Of a stretch of 64,000 bases of DNA, positions 11,301-23,118 are shown one piece after another (the stretch's first letter is position 1; each line of letters begins with the position of its first letter). The stretch spans positions 1 to 64,000 of the forward strand of contig JANBPT010000154.1 in NCBI GenBank assembly GCA_027575765.1, read 5' to 3'. The notes under the pieces were generated by a model. That model saw only the letters and a program-made list of their open reading frames with translations. It did not search any database and had not been told where the DNA came from. The position numbers and the translations under genes were made by a program. The stretch is from Tieghemiomyces parasiticus. Its lineage: Eukaryota; Kickxellomycota; Dimargaritomycetes; Dimargaritales; Dimargaritaceae.

Positions 11301-13150
11301 TCAGGGGTAACAAGGAGGCAGGAAAGCGGGTAGTCGAAGAAGTGAAATACAAGGCCAGTATGTTTAGTGTATCGAGAACTACAGGGCGTCGAATGGTAAG
11401 TGACCACCACAACGGTTAGAATACGAGGGGGGGTGGACAGGATGGCAATGAAACTAAAAAATATGATTGGCCAAACAGCAATGAACAAAAGAAAGTATAT
11501 TTATGGAAACCACCTACTAGGCAATCGACTGGATGTTTAGGGGTTAAAGTGTGCCGGAGGAGGATAAGGGGCGAACCATAAGGAGGAAGAATAACTGGGC
11601 GCGTGCACAAAGATGTGGCGAATGTATATATACGAAAACGGTCAAAATGAGACCAGGTGAAGATTACTGGAGGGCGGAGGGTGAGGTGAGGGAAGGGGGG
11701 GCCATACGGCGATGCTAAATGAGGACAGGGGCACTAATATATAGTTACGCCGGAAGTATGAAGAGGTGGAGGGCGGGTGAATGGGACCGGGAGTGGCAAC
11801 CGAGGAGAAGGCGGGGTGGTGGAGGGAAGAAGATGGTGAGTGAAAGAGGGGGCGGGAATGTCGGGAAAAAAAAAGAGGATGGAAGATCAGAGGGGAGGAA
11901 GCGGGAGAGGCCAAGTGATGCAAAGTAGGGTGGTGGCGGGAAAATCGGGAGTGTGGGGAGACCAACGGCGGGGAATCTGAGTACTGCGGGAGGAGGAGAA
12001 CGGTCGTGTCGAAAGGCCCAGTGGGCGGGTAACAATAGATCCTGCAAAGGGAACAAGAATACAGAGGTTGGTTAGATTATGAGAAGTGCACCGGTGCTGG
12101 GGCCAAGCGGGAGCTAACGGGAGGAGGGGGGGCATGGAAACTGCTGAGGAGCTTTAACTATCGGGCGACGGGTATCCGGTCGTTCGCGGGAGGATTGAAG
12201 GTGGTGCAGACCCTCTTGGCCAGATCCTAACCACGTAGTGTAGTGGCCACCACGATGCATGGGGGCCTGCGCGCAATTCATCATGTTGGTCCGAAGTGAG
12301 TACGAGCGTACTAATAGGCAACCGAGGGCACCGATCCCTCCACCTTAGTGCGCAACCAGACAGGATGATAGTTAGCCCCTTGACAAATTGTCATCTTAAG
12401 CTCCTTCCTTTTGGGGCCGTCTATATATTAGCAGAGGCATACGGGGAGAAAAGCCGAGCGTGTAAAGCACCACGGCGTGCAGTCGTCGGCGATGTGGCCA
12501 ACGGAGCCCGGTCGTGCCAGTACCACCTGGAAGAGGACGGGGGCGGGTGACACTCTGCCCCGCCCTTCGCTGGACTGAGAAGCAGGGCCGCCGGATGGCT
12601 ACGTGGGGGGGATATGCCGTCTAGAAAAGGATGATTTAATTAATAATGGCGACCACCCGTTGCTTAGAATGCCAAACAATAATGGTATAACCAGGCAGAT
12701 GAGAGAAAAACGGGCAAGGGGGGAGGGGAAACAGGGCGGTCCGGACCAACTGCCTCCCTTTCCTTCCCACTTCGGGTTGTACACCAGAAAAGGTGGACAG
12801 AATGAAGATTTGATAAGGAACTCTGGCCGGCGAGGCATTCGAGGGAGCGAGAGTAGAGAAAGGGGGCGGGGGGTGGGGGGTTCGCGATACAGGACGCTCG
12901 ATGGGCGGGCGGCCGGGGCGGGGTAATCCAGGCTGGTGAAGCGTGACGAACTTGGAAACAAACGAAACATATATATATATCTGTCGATGCAGGCCATGCA
13001 TGGCACGATTAACAAATGGAGAGAAAGTGGTGTAATCGACAACACTGAAAGGAAGGGGCTGATAGCGAAGAAAGGAAAGGATGCAAAGGAGATAACCGGT
13101 AGCCTAGCCCTAAGTAGCGTCCTGGGCAAGGGCCACCCACCTGCATACTA
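8310..13150. other. Gene-free, strongly purine-rich (plus strand) 4.8-kb tract
   Basis: From the MADS-box start to about 13.15 kb the plus strand is visibly dominated by G and A (clearest at about 8640-9160, 10560-10850, 11650-12000 and 12700-13100). The minus strand is therefore C/T-rich, the same bias seen in the leaders of other genes in this window. Open frames on either strand are low-complexity Arg/Gly/Glu or Pro/Ser/Leu translations without domain signals. I read it as upstream flank, possibly with long non-coding transcription, of the minus-strand MADS-box gene. Confidence 0.5.
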
Positions 13151-16100
13151 GCGACAATCAAGCCTAGTGACGCATGCATGCATACATGGCTTGCGGGTGG
13201 AGTTGGTTAGCGGTCGTGGTGGTGGGGACGATGGCTGGCATGGTGTATGCCAACTACGAGGCCCTGGGTAAGTGCCAATTGCTGTGTGATCCATGGCATG
13301 TATGCTTACCGAAGCTGGACAGGTGGAATGCGATTCTTCTCCAGCCGGTCGTATCCCATCAGCCCGGGATCAGTTGGTATCGCTGGTCGCATCGGACCGA
13401 GGGCGTACGGTAGGTCGGAAGGAAACTAGTCGCCTGCGCCTCGGGAGTTTAACCGACGATGGGGCTACTTCTGGTCGGCCTGGCACGGGGGGCACCTATG
13501 ACATTGGGTGTCGAAAACACATCACGACAGCCGAAGGCCGCGCCCACACCCGCCCGGTGCTGTCCTAGAGAGTCTACCTGTGTAGGGGCCAGCTTTCACC
13601 GATGGCGAGGGCCGTTGGGGTAACCATGCGGGCCAGCAGAGGTGAGCGACATGGTTAGCCGACCCCTTCCTTACTGAGCTGCCATTCCATCTAGGTACGC
13701 TGCCAAGGCAGCGGGCGTGGGCCGCCATCAGATTGTAACGGTGGGTTCTACGACTCCGGACTAGAACCTGGAATCAGGGGGTTATCGGGTTAGGAGCAGG
13801 ACGGCATCGTGTGCTGCGCCCCAGTCAAGTGGTGGGGAGGGGAGGGTCGCCGGGTAACTAGTGCTTCCTTTTCGCGCACCTGACTCGGGCCACTGTCGCA
13901 TAAGGACGCGCTCTACTCGCGCGTGGATCATCCGCACAGTGCGGCCACTCTGGTGGGAAGAGGGTGTTGGGTTTTATAGCACGGAAAGGGACGGATTCCC
14001 CAGTGCGGGGGGCCAAGCCGTACCAGGGGAGACCATTAAGCACGTCCCGGGGCAGCGCAGTAGCGGGCCTACAAATGGGTTGTCAGCACGGGCTGCCAAT
14101 GTCAATGGGTTCCCTGTGGGGCAGGCAGTTGACCCATCGGGCAGAGGCTGGCAACCTTCCACAACCCTTTGCTATACCATCTATCCGGCGTCCCTTGGCA
14201 GCCCACATTGGTTACTCGCCCTCTGCGGAAATACCAAGCGCCGATTCTGGAAGGCCAGTTGTGCCAGGTGCAGGGTATGCGTCAGCGATACGGGGGGTGG
14301 CTCCAACTTGGACAAGGCCCATTGTAAGCGGAAGGCGTGCAGCTCTGTTGTTCCGGGCCGTGGCTATCAACGGTGGATAAGCGGAGATAAGCGTTCGGCC
14401 CGGCTTGAAGGCCCGGCCAGGGGGGCAGAGGTCCCGGCTAGGAAATGTCGCCACTTTGCTTACGCCCTCCCCAGGACTGGCGGGGGTCGGTGAGTTAGCA
14501 TCGCCCCGCGGTTCCGTTGGCTAGGACAGTGGATAAAGAAAGCATGGGATGAAGTGCAGGATCGAGCACAGACGAGTCGGCGCTTCCGGAACGTTCGCCA
14601 TGGCGTCCTCGAATCAGCAAGCCCCCTTGCAGACCGCTTTACGTTGGGCGCAATCAGTTGGGACCTTAGTAGCTCCGAGCGGGGGCAGTTTGGGTACAGA
14701 AGCGTAATGGGTTACCCCCCCCCCGGGTCCCCATTGCCATGATTACACCGTGGTTGATTGGGCCACAACCTGAAACATGGACCTGCAAACATGCGTCCAA
14801 CCCCCCTTATTAAGGTCTCTTCGGCTCTGTCCTATACCAGGCATGGCTGCACCTTCACTACTTGTGTCAGGACGGCCGACGAGAAAGGTTAAGAAACACA
14901 CGGCTCGGAGATAGTGCGGGGCACCGGACCGAGACCCATCACTTCCCCTTCCAGTCTAGAGGGACGGCTATGCGGCAGATACCAGCGAGTTTCCACGGCG
15001 GCATGGGCCTGTACAGCGGGGCTCTGGGAGCGGGTGGATAGTGTCCCGGACAATGCAGTGGTGGCGTAGCGTCGGTGGCCGGGCCTTCTTGTCTGCTCGG
15101 TTGTCCTACCGCGTCATGAGGTCGGCCTATGTGGCATCTCCAGCGCCCTCTGGCCGGGCGCGGGGGGGGTAGCTCATGGAAGGTGTGTTCCCTCCCGAAG
15201 TAGGGCGCCGCGGCCCAGGCTGTGTGCAACGTTGCCAGGCGGGGACCCCCCTGTAACCCCGCTGTTATCCACACCCTCCTCCACCTTCATTGTCCATGGG
15301 CCCTGTTTAGGCAACCATCGCATGCGTCAGCCATTCAAGCCCCCGTTTACCGACTTCACCCCCCGGCCAACGACGAATCTGCACCATCGACCGCACTCCC
15401 ACCCACACCCACACACAACAGCGCCCAAATGTCTGGCAGTCGAGATCCATGGCCTGCCCTCCGAGTAGTAACCGCCCTCGGGGATGGCGCCCCCGCCCCA
15501 TTGCAGCGGCCGGTGAAAACATAAGCGAACTAGGGCAGCAGGAAAGCCAGGCGATGGCCATTCCCGGGAGGCACGAAGCCTCCACCCACCCCGCGTCCCA
15601 TCGATACATTCACACTTGTACGCGGATCACCTTCCTATTTCGGCCACACTTTCCCTCGGTCGGCTGTCCCACCACATCGCACTCCCCAGCCGCCTCCCGC
15701 CTCTTCCCCTCAGCAACCCCGCTTCACTACGAAAACCGCGCACACAATTCTTTCCCACACTCCCTCCAGGGATCGCCCAGCTTTCAACAAGAACCTGTAC
15801 CCATCCCTACTAAATATTTAGGTGGGCTGAAAGTTGTGGATTCAGAATAAACCGTGCAGGCTTCAGGGATGTGGGCAGGGGGGGGGAAGGAGCACAGAAA
15901 GAACCCCGCCAGCTGGTGTTTCCTTACCATCACAGCTTGGGTCGACATGCTCCTGACAACACGGCCAGCCAAAACCCTTAACCTCCATTAGCATAGCCTT
16001 CCTGCCGGCCTGGGTGACATCAGCCCAACGAAGATGTGGTATTCGTGCCGATTCAATACGCAGTGAATAATGCGCGTCATGACCCGATTGCCTCCCAGCG

Positions 16101-16250
16101 AGGTACCCGGCGAAGTTTGTCTAGAGGAAGCGCCATCAGACAGCGCCAAACGCTGGCGGCCTGGGCCGGTAGTGGGAGGTCGCGCAGAGGGAGAGAGGTG
16201 TGGACGGTGAAATGAGGGCAGCCTCGAACTGACTGGTTTGGTAATACTCC
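13151..16250. other. GC-rich, ORF-dense stretch with no recognisable gene
   Basis: Several overlapping plus-strand frames of 90-210 codons occur (for example 13861-14493 and 13964-14380), but neither composition nor motifs single out a true one. At 13184 a Met begins a hydrophobic, signal-peptide-like segment (MACGWSWLAVVVV...) that reaches a good donor, G|GTAAGT, at about 13266. It could be spliced to an acceptor CAG at about 13322, giving a product of roughly 60 residues ending near 13429; this is speculative. The plus strand is C/T-rich at 15240-15800. Confidence 0.4.
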
Positions 16251-19200
16251 GGCGCAGCGCTAGATTGGCACTACAGACAATATGTAGATGTGGTAGTACA
16301 AATTACGTTACCAGGGGGACCTGCTGGCCGTTCGGGCCGAGGCGGGGAGAGGGGATCCGGAGGTTGGTCGTAAACAGTATGAATGCCCCAGAGCCCAAAA
16401 TAAGCAGTGATGGGGTTTCATAGGACCTGCCTTACAGGGAGGTCGTGGGCGGACTTAGAGGGGGGCGTGGGCGGACTTAGGGGGGCGTGGGCAAGTAGAT
16501 GGCCCGTTGCCAGTCGGCCCAAACAGACAGGCCATCAGTCCCTCTTTGGTAAAGGGGCCTATCTAACTTCCTCTTGACAATACTCTCGTTCACCACGACC
16601 ACGCTTTGACACGAGGGGTCAGAGACCCACCGTCCATACATAGCAAGTGGCCGATAGTATGGCGCTCGTGGTAACCGTGCCCATAACAGGGATGATGGCC
16701 TGGGGCCCAGGGCTAGGAATAGCCCAGCGGTCTGCACCCCTCGCTATCAGTAAGCTAATGAGGGGAAATGAGCCACCGACGTAGGACCGCCCTATGCGTC
16801 AACCACGAACCCCCTGGAATCCGGTGGCCAATCGAAGCTAGTCGCCCAGTTTCACTCCGAAGGGGTGCAGAGGAACGAGGCACAAGGGTGGCGATCCTTG
16901 AGTGGGTCTGGTTACTACCAAGTTCACAGTGAGGGAGCCGGAGGGGGTATGACGACAATGGTCGGGGGAAAAGGGGGGAGGGAGTGGCAGGGAAGGGGCA
17001 ACGCGAACGACGGCAGTGGAGCCTAATAGCCTTGGTGACGATACTATGGGGCTTACCCCGCGCCAAAGTTCCTGATTGTCGGGTACGGTATGCTAAGAGG
17101 TACTGGCAAGACAATACAACAGCCCGGCGGCTTGTAAAGGTCTAGTGCGGATAATTGAGGGTGGGAGGTGAATAGGAGTGAGCGGATCACCTTAATGGTA
17201 GCAGATCGCCGTCAATGAGAAGACAGCCACCGTCTATCGGTCCTAAATCCACTAGCGCCCTCCCCCCCTGCCGTCACCCACCCACTCACTCGTGCAACCA
17301 GTGTGGCCTCCCGCCCACTTCTTAACCGTCAGGAACACCGCCTCCGCCATCCAAAGCAACTCTCCTCCTGCCAGGTTTGCTACTAAGGCTCGACCAACCA
17401 CCTCTCACCACACCCTCCCTCTGCAGGATTACCTTGGATTGTGTTCATGTGTTGCTCAATCGTATTGCCGCTCCTCAAGTTCTTGGTGTCGACTCCTGAT
17501 CTGGTGAGAGGGCCCTAAATGAAGAGCGGGACCTACGTCGAGTCGATCACCGCGGTATGGAACGGTATTGGTGGCGATTCCCAAAGCGGCGGGGCTTACC
17601 AGACATCCAACGTTTCTTTCTCTCCCCCTTTGCTATTAAGCTGGACTTGTGCTCAGTAAAGTGGCGATGATCCAATCAGACGCTTCGCGGCGGCGACTAC
17701 CAGCTATAGATTAGGTAGTTGTTCGTTATCGTCATCGACGCTGTGCCAGATACATGGCCCGAGCACCACACCGTACTTCTAAACGGTAGTGCAGTATCAA
17801 AGGGATTGCCAGGTAGAGGTCTCAGCTCGCACAGGTTGATTCGAATTAGCGGGGGGGGGGGTTGGCTGGTGTAGAACCCAAAAAAAGACAAATTTATCGT
17901 AACCCCGATGTGCCTAGCCCTCGTCCATCCAATCCACTCTGTAATCCAGCTTGAACTCTCTGCCCCTCTAATCTCCCCGATACACTAGTTATTTCCCTTC
18001 ACCCTCTACTCGCTTCCCCTCCAGTTCTGTCGTCCGCCTCTGACTCATCCTCCACCAGATCTCACCTCCCCGCCCTCTACAAGCTTAAAGAGACCCATGT
18101 GCACCCTCTACCACCCCCGTCTGTTTGTTTAGTGGCGGCTATGCAGTATCCCATAGTCGCACATACGCACCCTTGACTACCTCCTTAGAGACCGCATGGT
18201 TTGCCATCAGCCCTCCAACTCATACCTCCCCTCTAACCTGCCTGAGGGTAAGTGTGTCGGCTCGGATAGTTCCTCCCTGCTGTCGCAATCCTATATGGCA
18301 CATTGGCCCTCACTCCCCTCAATGTAGCGCTTGCATGTCCCCCCCTCCCTCTCCCATCCATCTCGGCCGGTTACCATCTGGGATGAGTGACATGCGGCTT
18401 AATTTAGTGAAGTAGGCAAAGGATGTAGCACTATGGCAATCCTCCCCCCCTCCCACCTCCTCGCAACCCCTGCACTACCAATCCGTGCTGGGCCCCAGCA
18501 TGCCAAGGCCTATGTGTATACCGCGTTTGCCGCTGTCCTCCCCCGCTCTTGCCTTTCCATTAGCGAAGCACTTTCAATCGCCGCTGCCAACGCCCACCTC
18601 TCTGTGCTCATCATTCGGGCCGATATCTAATGACGCCTTCCGTACTGGGTGCTTTGGGCTTCAATGGGGAGGGGTACTCTCCATCCAGCTTAATCGGTTA
18701 CAGCCGTGACGCAACGCGGCACGTAACAATGCTCAGATTATGATTTGTTGGCAGCTATGGCGCCTTTGGTGGGTCATCATGGTCTAATGGATTCTTTACG
18801 GATACCTACTATAGTGAGTGCATGAATCGCCATCGCGTGGCTAGACCGCTGCGGCCAGTTCTCACCTCCCGCCAGAACGGGACTCCAACCGCCCGTTATC
18901 AGAGGTGTGATGCGTGTGTGTGTGTGTGTATGTGCGAAGAGGGGGGGAAGAAAAATAAGCGGAGTTGGGCAGGAGATAGGGAAGGGGTGGGATGTGGTAG
19001 GATACATCGTTTCTGGGAAAGTACGACCGCGTGACCTGCTAAAAACTAGCCTTAGTAGCCTTCGGCGTTTGCTCAATAGGGTCGAATATGCAGGTGAACT
19101 CAATAATGGGGGTGCGAGAATATATAGCGGCAAGCTGCATGGCGGGGAGGGACGAGGAGGGGTGGGAATCGGAGGATGGGAGAGTGCTACCGTTTCCCCT

Positions 19201-20488
19201 GTATCCCACCAGGTCTTCCTCGCCTCACCCACTGGGTTCGTAACCTGTCTCTCGCCTGCACCCCATGTTGTCACCCGCAGCCAGAGGTAGCTTGTTGTGG
19301 CGGCCGGTAGTCAGCGGTTCACCTGGTTATGAAGGTGGCGCTGCATAACATGTCTATCCTTCTAATGCGTAACGGCTTGCAGATAGCCACCACCACCAGC
19401 GCCGCCGCCTGGTGGTCCTCATTCATCATGTCCAAGTACTATGGCCTAGAAATTTTCTGACCTCCGTTAGTCCTGCGGGGCTGACTATGGCAGGCGATGA
19501 ACCTGGTCCGTTTGTTTGAGGTTGGACAGCCTCAACATGGAATATTAGACACACGTTTATGTGGCTTTCCATTGGGAAATGGGGAGCAAATTCAATGTTA
19601 ACGTCATGGTAAATACGGCTGCTCACGAGAAATAATTCTTAATAATGAACCCCCACATTTTCTGCAATTATAGGGTGACGAAAACACCGAAATCGATTAA
19701 TTCCAACTTCTATGATATATATTTTTTTAAATGCCCCCCCAACAGTGATGCGATTCCTACCCAATCCAATCGACAACAATCCCATGATAGAGTCACAGGA
19801 GTATGTCACAAATCACTAACCCGATCGAGGATCCTGCGGCTTGATATGTACCACCGGGCCCAACGTTGCACACGACCCAAAGTCGCAATTTTCCTTCCTA
19901 TCCGTTTCCCTGCACTGCTAAGACGGACTACACGCACACTTTTTTTCTTCCATAATGGGACATCGGCACCCTAAAAGGGAGCCCGGCTACCTTTATATTA
20001 TCGGTGACTGGTTAGTTAGCAAGGTTAGAGTTGTCTGTATTTTTGTCGAAACCAACCCCAGGAAACGCCTAGGGTTAACGATATAACGTAACTACAGCTC
20101 CAGCCCATTCGCATTGGCGACTGGCAAGTACACCAGGTGCAGAACCACTCACTCTAGTGCTATCAACTACCATAAGTTTCTCATCTAGGTGCAGTGTTAG
20201 ATGTGGCGGCGTTGGCCACAACAAGCTCGGTAGTCGGTCGGTTAACTAGAGCACATTCCTGATCAATGTAGTACCGATGCCGAGGCTAATAACTACCATT
20301 TGGTCGTGTAGGCCGAGAGTTAAGATAAGGGTATTATAATCTGAAAGAAACAACATCAACAAGAAGATATACAAATCCACCGGTACGATTCAATACGAAA
20401 AGGTATTGGACGCTGCGGAGGTCGACTTCACCGATACTACCCACCGTTACCCTCCCCCTGCGCCCTACCTTTTCCCTCCTAGTCAATT
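16251..20488. other. Intergenic, no supported gene; tandem repeat and C/T-rich segments
   Basis: Contains a short GC-rich tandem repeat (16444-16492), C/T-rich plus-strand stretches at about 17260-18650, and a GT-run at about 18913-18931. One 65-codon frame at 18433-18630 has an Ala-rich, folded-looking composition (AKAYVYTAFAAVLP), but it has no known family and no supporting context, so it is not called as a gene. Confidence 0.5.
16444..16492. repeat. Short GC-rich tandem repeat
   Basis: The unit CGTGGGCGGACTTAG followed by a G-run occurs twice and a third partial copy (CGTGGGC) follows. It looks like a small minisatellite. Confidence 0.7.
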
Positions 20489-21193
20489 TCATAGGGACCC
20501 TTGCGTTGCTTTGACCAGGCACTTTTCGAAGAGAGCCTGAATGTCATTGTCGATATCCCCCAGCAGAGCTCTCGACTTGTAGCGGGGTCGCAGGATAACG
20601 TACCTCTCATCGGCCGACTGGTTCGCCCCGGGGTGATAGGGCTTGAGGCGCAAACCATTAGGGGTCCGGATCGCTAAATAAATGACCCGCCGATCGGCTC
20701 CGAGCGTCGGTGGTCGTTTTTTAATGTACGACTTGTACGACGTTTGGTGGTAGGCATTAAATGTAATGGAGACGGCACGCCGGGTGGCTTTGTCAAAATC
20801 AGAAAACAGGTAACGCTTCGAGTCGGCCAAGGGCGTGCCAGACGCCGTGGTTTCCTGGTATACGCTTGACGGGAAATGCCCATTGGCGGCCGCAAGCCGG
20901 ATTAATTTGCACCGGAGATCCGTCTCGGGGGTTTCCTCAGGGACGAAATCCGGCTGGGATGGATAGGATACTTGCTCCGTAGCGTCACCCGCACTATTAG
21001 TGTCTATTTCTTCCACAAAGTACCCGCGCCACTGGGGGCCAAGTGAGAGGCTTTCGGGATGGCTGCTATCGACGCGCATCTGGGGGGAGGCTCGATTAAG
21101 GTCCGAGCTGGCTAGTATGCACCACGGTGCCAGGAACGCCAGGGCCGCAATACATGAAACTCTAACCATTGCCAGAAAAAGAAAGGTCAGCAA
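20489..21193 (-). CDS. Predicted secreted protein, effector-like (paralogue A)
   Basis: Single exon, 234 residues, no family recognised. Two in-frame Met codons (residues 1 and 9) precede a strong hydrophobic signal segment, with likely cleavage after about residue 28-30 (WCILA|SS). The mature chain has a variable acidic linker (about 50-90), then a compact domain of about 130 residues. That domain opens with DLRCK and has a FxDFDxATR helix, the block RRVIYLAIRTPNGLRLKPY, then YVILRPRxKS, and closes with a second Cys (KCL). One Cys near each end suggests a single disulfide. It is about half identical over that domain to the gene at 24765-25391, yet the first 51 codons and about 490 bases of upstream DNA are almost identical between the two. 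No transmembrane segment or GPI signal is visible. The role in secretion is inferred from the signal peptide only. Confidence 0.75.
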   Translation of the reverse strand: MLTFLFLAMVRVSCIAALAFLAPWCILASSDLNRASPQMRVDSSHPESLSLGPQWRGYFVEEIDTNSAGDATEQVSYPSQPDFVPEETPETDLRCKLIRLAAANGHFPSSVYQETTASGTPLADSKRYLFSDFDKATRRAVSITFNAYHQTSYKSYIKKRPPTLGADRRVIYLAIRTPNGLRLKPYHPGANQSADERYVILRPRYKSRALLGDIDNDIQALFEKCLVKATQGSL

Positions 21194-21681
21194 AGGTGAT
21201 TACGTCGCAAGCCTAAACCGGAAATGAAGATGGTGACGAGGGAGCGGTGGGCAGTCGTCAAAGCAGGGCTGCAGTAGAGTAGGACATAAAAACAGCGGTA
21301 GGATTGCCGATTAGTAGGAAAGGGGAAGGCGTCCGTCGCGGTATTATACCCGGCAGCGAGTAGGGAGAATAGCGCCACGCCAATGCGGGAAAGGAGGGGG
21401 GCACCAGAACAACCGGCTCTCCTAACAACAAGGTGGGCCCATGTACCGCACCTTCCAGCCCTACCATTGGCAAGGCCTACTATCCCGCCCTCGCCCACCT
21501 CAATCGTACCGGGTATGACGGTGAGCATGAGGGGGGTTGGGAAAGAGGGGCGGTTTTTGTCCTACTTGTACGCTCATAGACACTTCGATTTGTTCCGCCG
21601 CACCCGCCCACCTGGTGAGCGGCCAAAACAGGTGACGGTAGGGTGGTCAGATGAAGCCACGCCCTTTAAAGGCCAATGAGT
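21041..21681. repeat. Promoter + signal-peptide cassette, copy 1 of a 641-base repeat
   Basis: Matches 25239-25879 in direct orientation (constant offset 4198) with three differences that I could find: 21053, 21114 and 21270 or within a base or two of these. It covers codons 1-51 of secreted paralogue A plus about 488 bases of upstream flank. Identity stops abruptly at both ends: inside the coding sequence after ...SLSL, and upstream at a T just before a purine run. Confidence 0.95.
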
Positions 21682-22957
21682 AGAGGGGGGGGGGAAGGCG
21701 AATGTAAGTGCAGCGGTAAAATCACAATACCGCTTCTCAAGGGTTCATTTTATCTCCAAAAGTTATGCTATTGCTTCAAAGTACTCGGAATGAGTTATGT
21801 CTAGCTTTGAAGTATTGTAAGGCCTTGGGGTTGTTACTTTAGAGCCTGTGGGAGGGGAACGAGAGGGTGGGTGAGAGATAGTTTCAGATTTCCTGGCGGA
21901 TTAGGTATGGTTGGATTGGTACTGGGCCACTTAAGGGATATTATTTATCACAGCTTGCATATCTACCAGAGTAGATTCAAAGCACATCTTTAACAAAAAC
22001 TTTGTCTAGGAATAGTTTTTCAGTCTCAGGAAAATAAAAATATTAAAGCCTAAACGCAAATCACTTGAAATACGTCCGTAAATAGTTCCCGCTAGCCGTC
22101 AATGGGGTTTACGGGAAACCTCGGCAGTTAGTGCGACTGGGCGACCCCAAGGGCCCAGTGCGCGAGATAGTAGCACACTGCGTTTGAATGAGAAGGGGAA
22201 GAGTAAAAGAACTGGAACCAAATAGTCACTGGCAAGCCAACGAGAATAGAAGTTCTTCATCCCGAGGAGCTCGGTCACTTCCCCCCCACTCCGCCACTTC
22301 GCTGGGGGGAATCCAATGGGCGGTCAAAGTTGGAAGGCTATATTTAAGAGAAGTGTGGTATATACAATGGCGGGAGTGAAAATAGGAAACTTTAAACGTT
22401 ATTCCTTGATACTTCAACGAGACGTGAAAGTCCTAGCTACATGGTATCAGGAAATGGGGGTATACAACCTATGAAGAGCCCTTACATTTTTACTCAATGG
22501 GATAATAGAATCCAGTTTTCTGATATTTTATTCCCAGAGAGCAAGACTCCAATGCTCTACCGTCATCACAGTGTATGCTTCCTTCGCCCATTTTACATAT
22601 TGTCATTGTACATGATCTGTACTCCGTTTAGGTTGGTGTCCGCCTTGCGGCCATAGTAGGCCTGTGGTCCATGGAAATGCCTTCTTCATGATAATCATTG
22701 AAGCATTGATGGATGCTGCATTTCCACCTTTGCATATCCTATGCCATAGCTTGATCCAATCCGTGATGACCTACCTAATAGGTAGTCTGCATCACCCCGG
22801 TCTCACGCTTTATCCATATCCATTATCCCCCCTTCCTTTGCCTACTATCACATATCCTGTTGAGGGACGTTCAACCTTCCTGATCTTTGAACGCGCCTTC
22901 CTCACGGGCACCGCCGCCTGATATCTTCCTAGGACCTTCCCCTTCCTTTACCCTTGC
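21682..22957. other. AT-rich spacer between the secreted genes, first part
   Basis: AT-rich DNA with no supportable gene. A frame at 22441-22656 and one at 22664-22921 have near-natural composition but no family; they may be decayed element sequence just outside the LTR-like repeat that follows. Confidence 0.5.
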
Positions 22958-23118
22958 TCTGGCAGTTACCTAGCTGCCTTTCTATTCATGTCGGCGCCCG
23001 GTCCCGCCACGGCCTGTCGTCCTGGATTCCCCTAGTCCAGGCTGGCTAGTTACTTGATTGATGCCGGCCACCACTCAAGTATAAAAGACCTAACGGTTGC
23101 CACTCAATAAAACGACAG
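22958..23118 (+). repeat. LTR-like diverged repeat, copy A
   Basis: The segment 22991-23118 aligns end to end with 30321-30448 (both 128 bases), beginning GGCGCCCGGTCCCGCC and GGCACCTGGTCCCGCC. The best block is AAGTATAAAAGACCTAACGG versus AAGTGTAAAAGACCTAACGG, followed by CTCAATAAAACGACAG versus TTCAATAGAACGACAG. Similarity continues weakly upstream. A TATA-like element followed about 25 bases later by an AATAAA-like element is the arrangement of a U3/R junction, so a decayed solo LTR is the simplest reading. The true ends were not found. Confidence 0.55.

Noticed and set aside
13861..14493. 210-codon plus-strand frame
   Set aside because: Overlaps another 139-codon frame of similar quality, shows no motif, and GC-rich DNA gives long random frames; neither can be preferred.
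18433..18630. 65-codon frame with plausible composition
   Set aside because: No family, no splice partners and no context; kept only as a remark in the regional entry.
21187..21679. Identical frames in both cassette copies (98 codons plus, 113 codons minus)
   Set aside because: They lie in the duplicated upstream flank; identity of the DNA block explains their identity, and they have no protein features.
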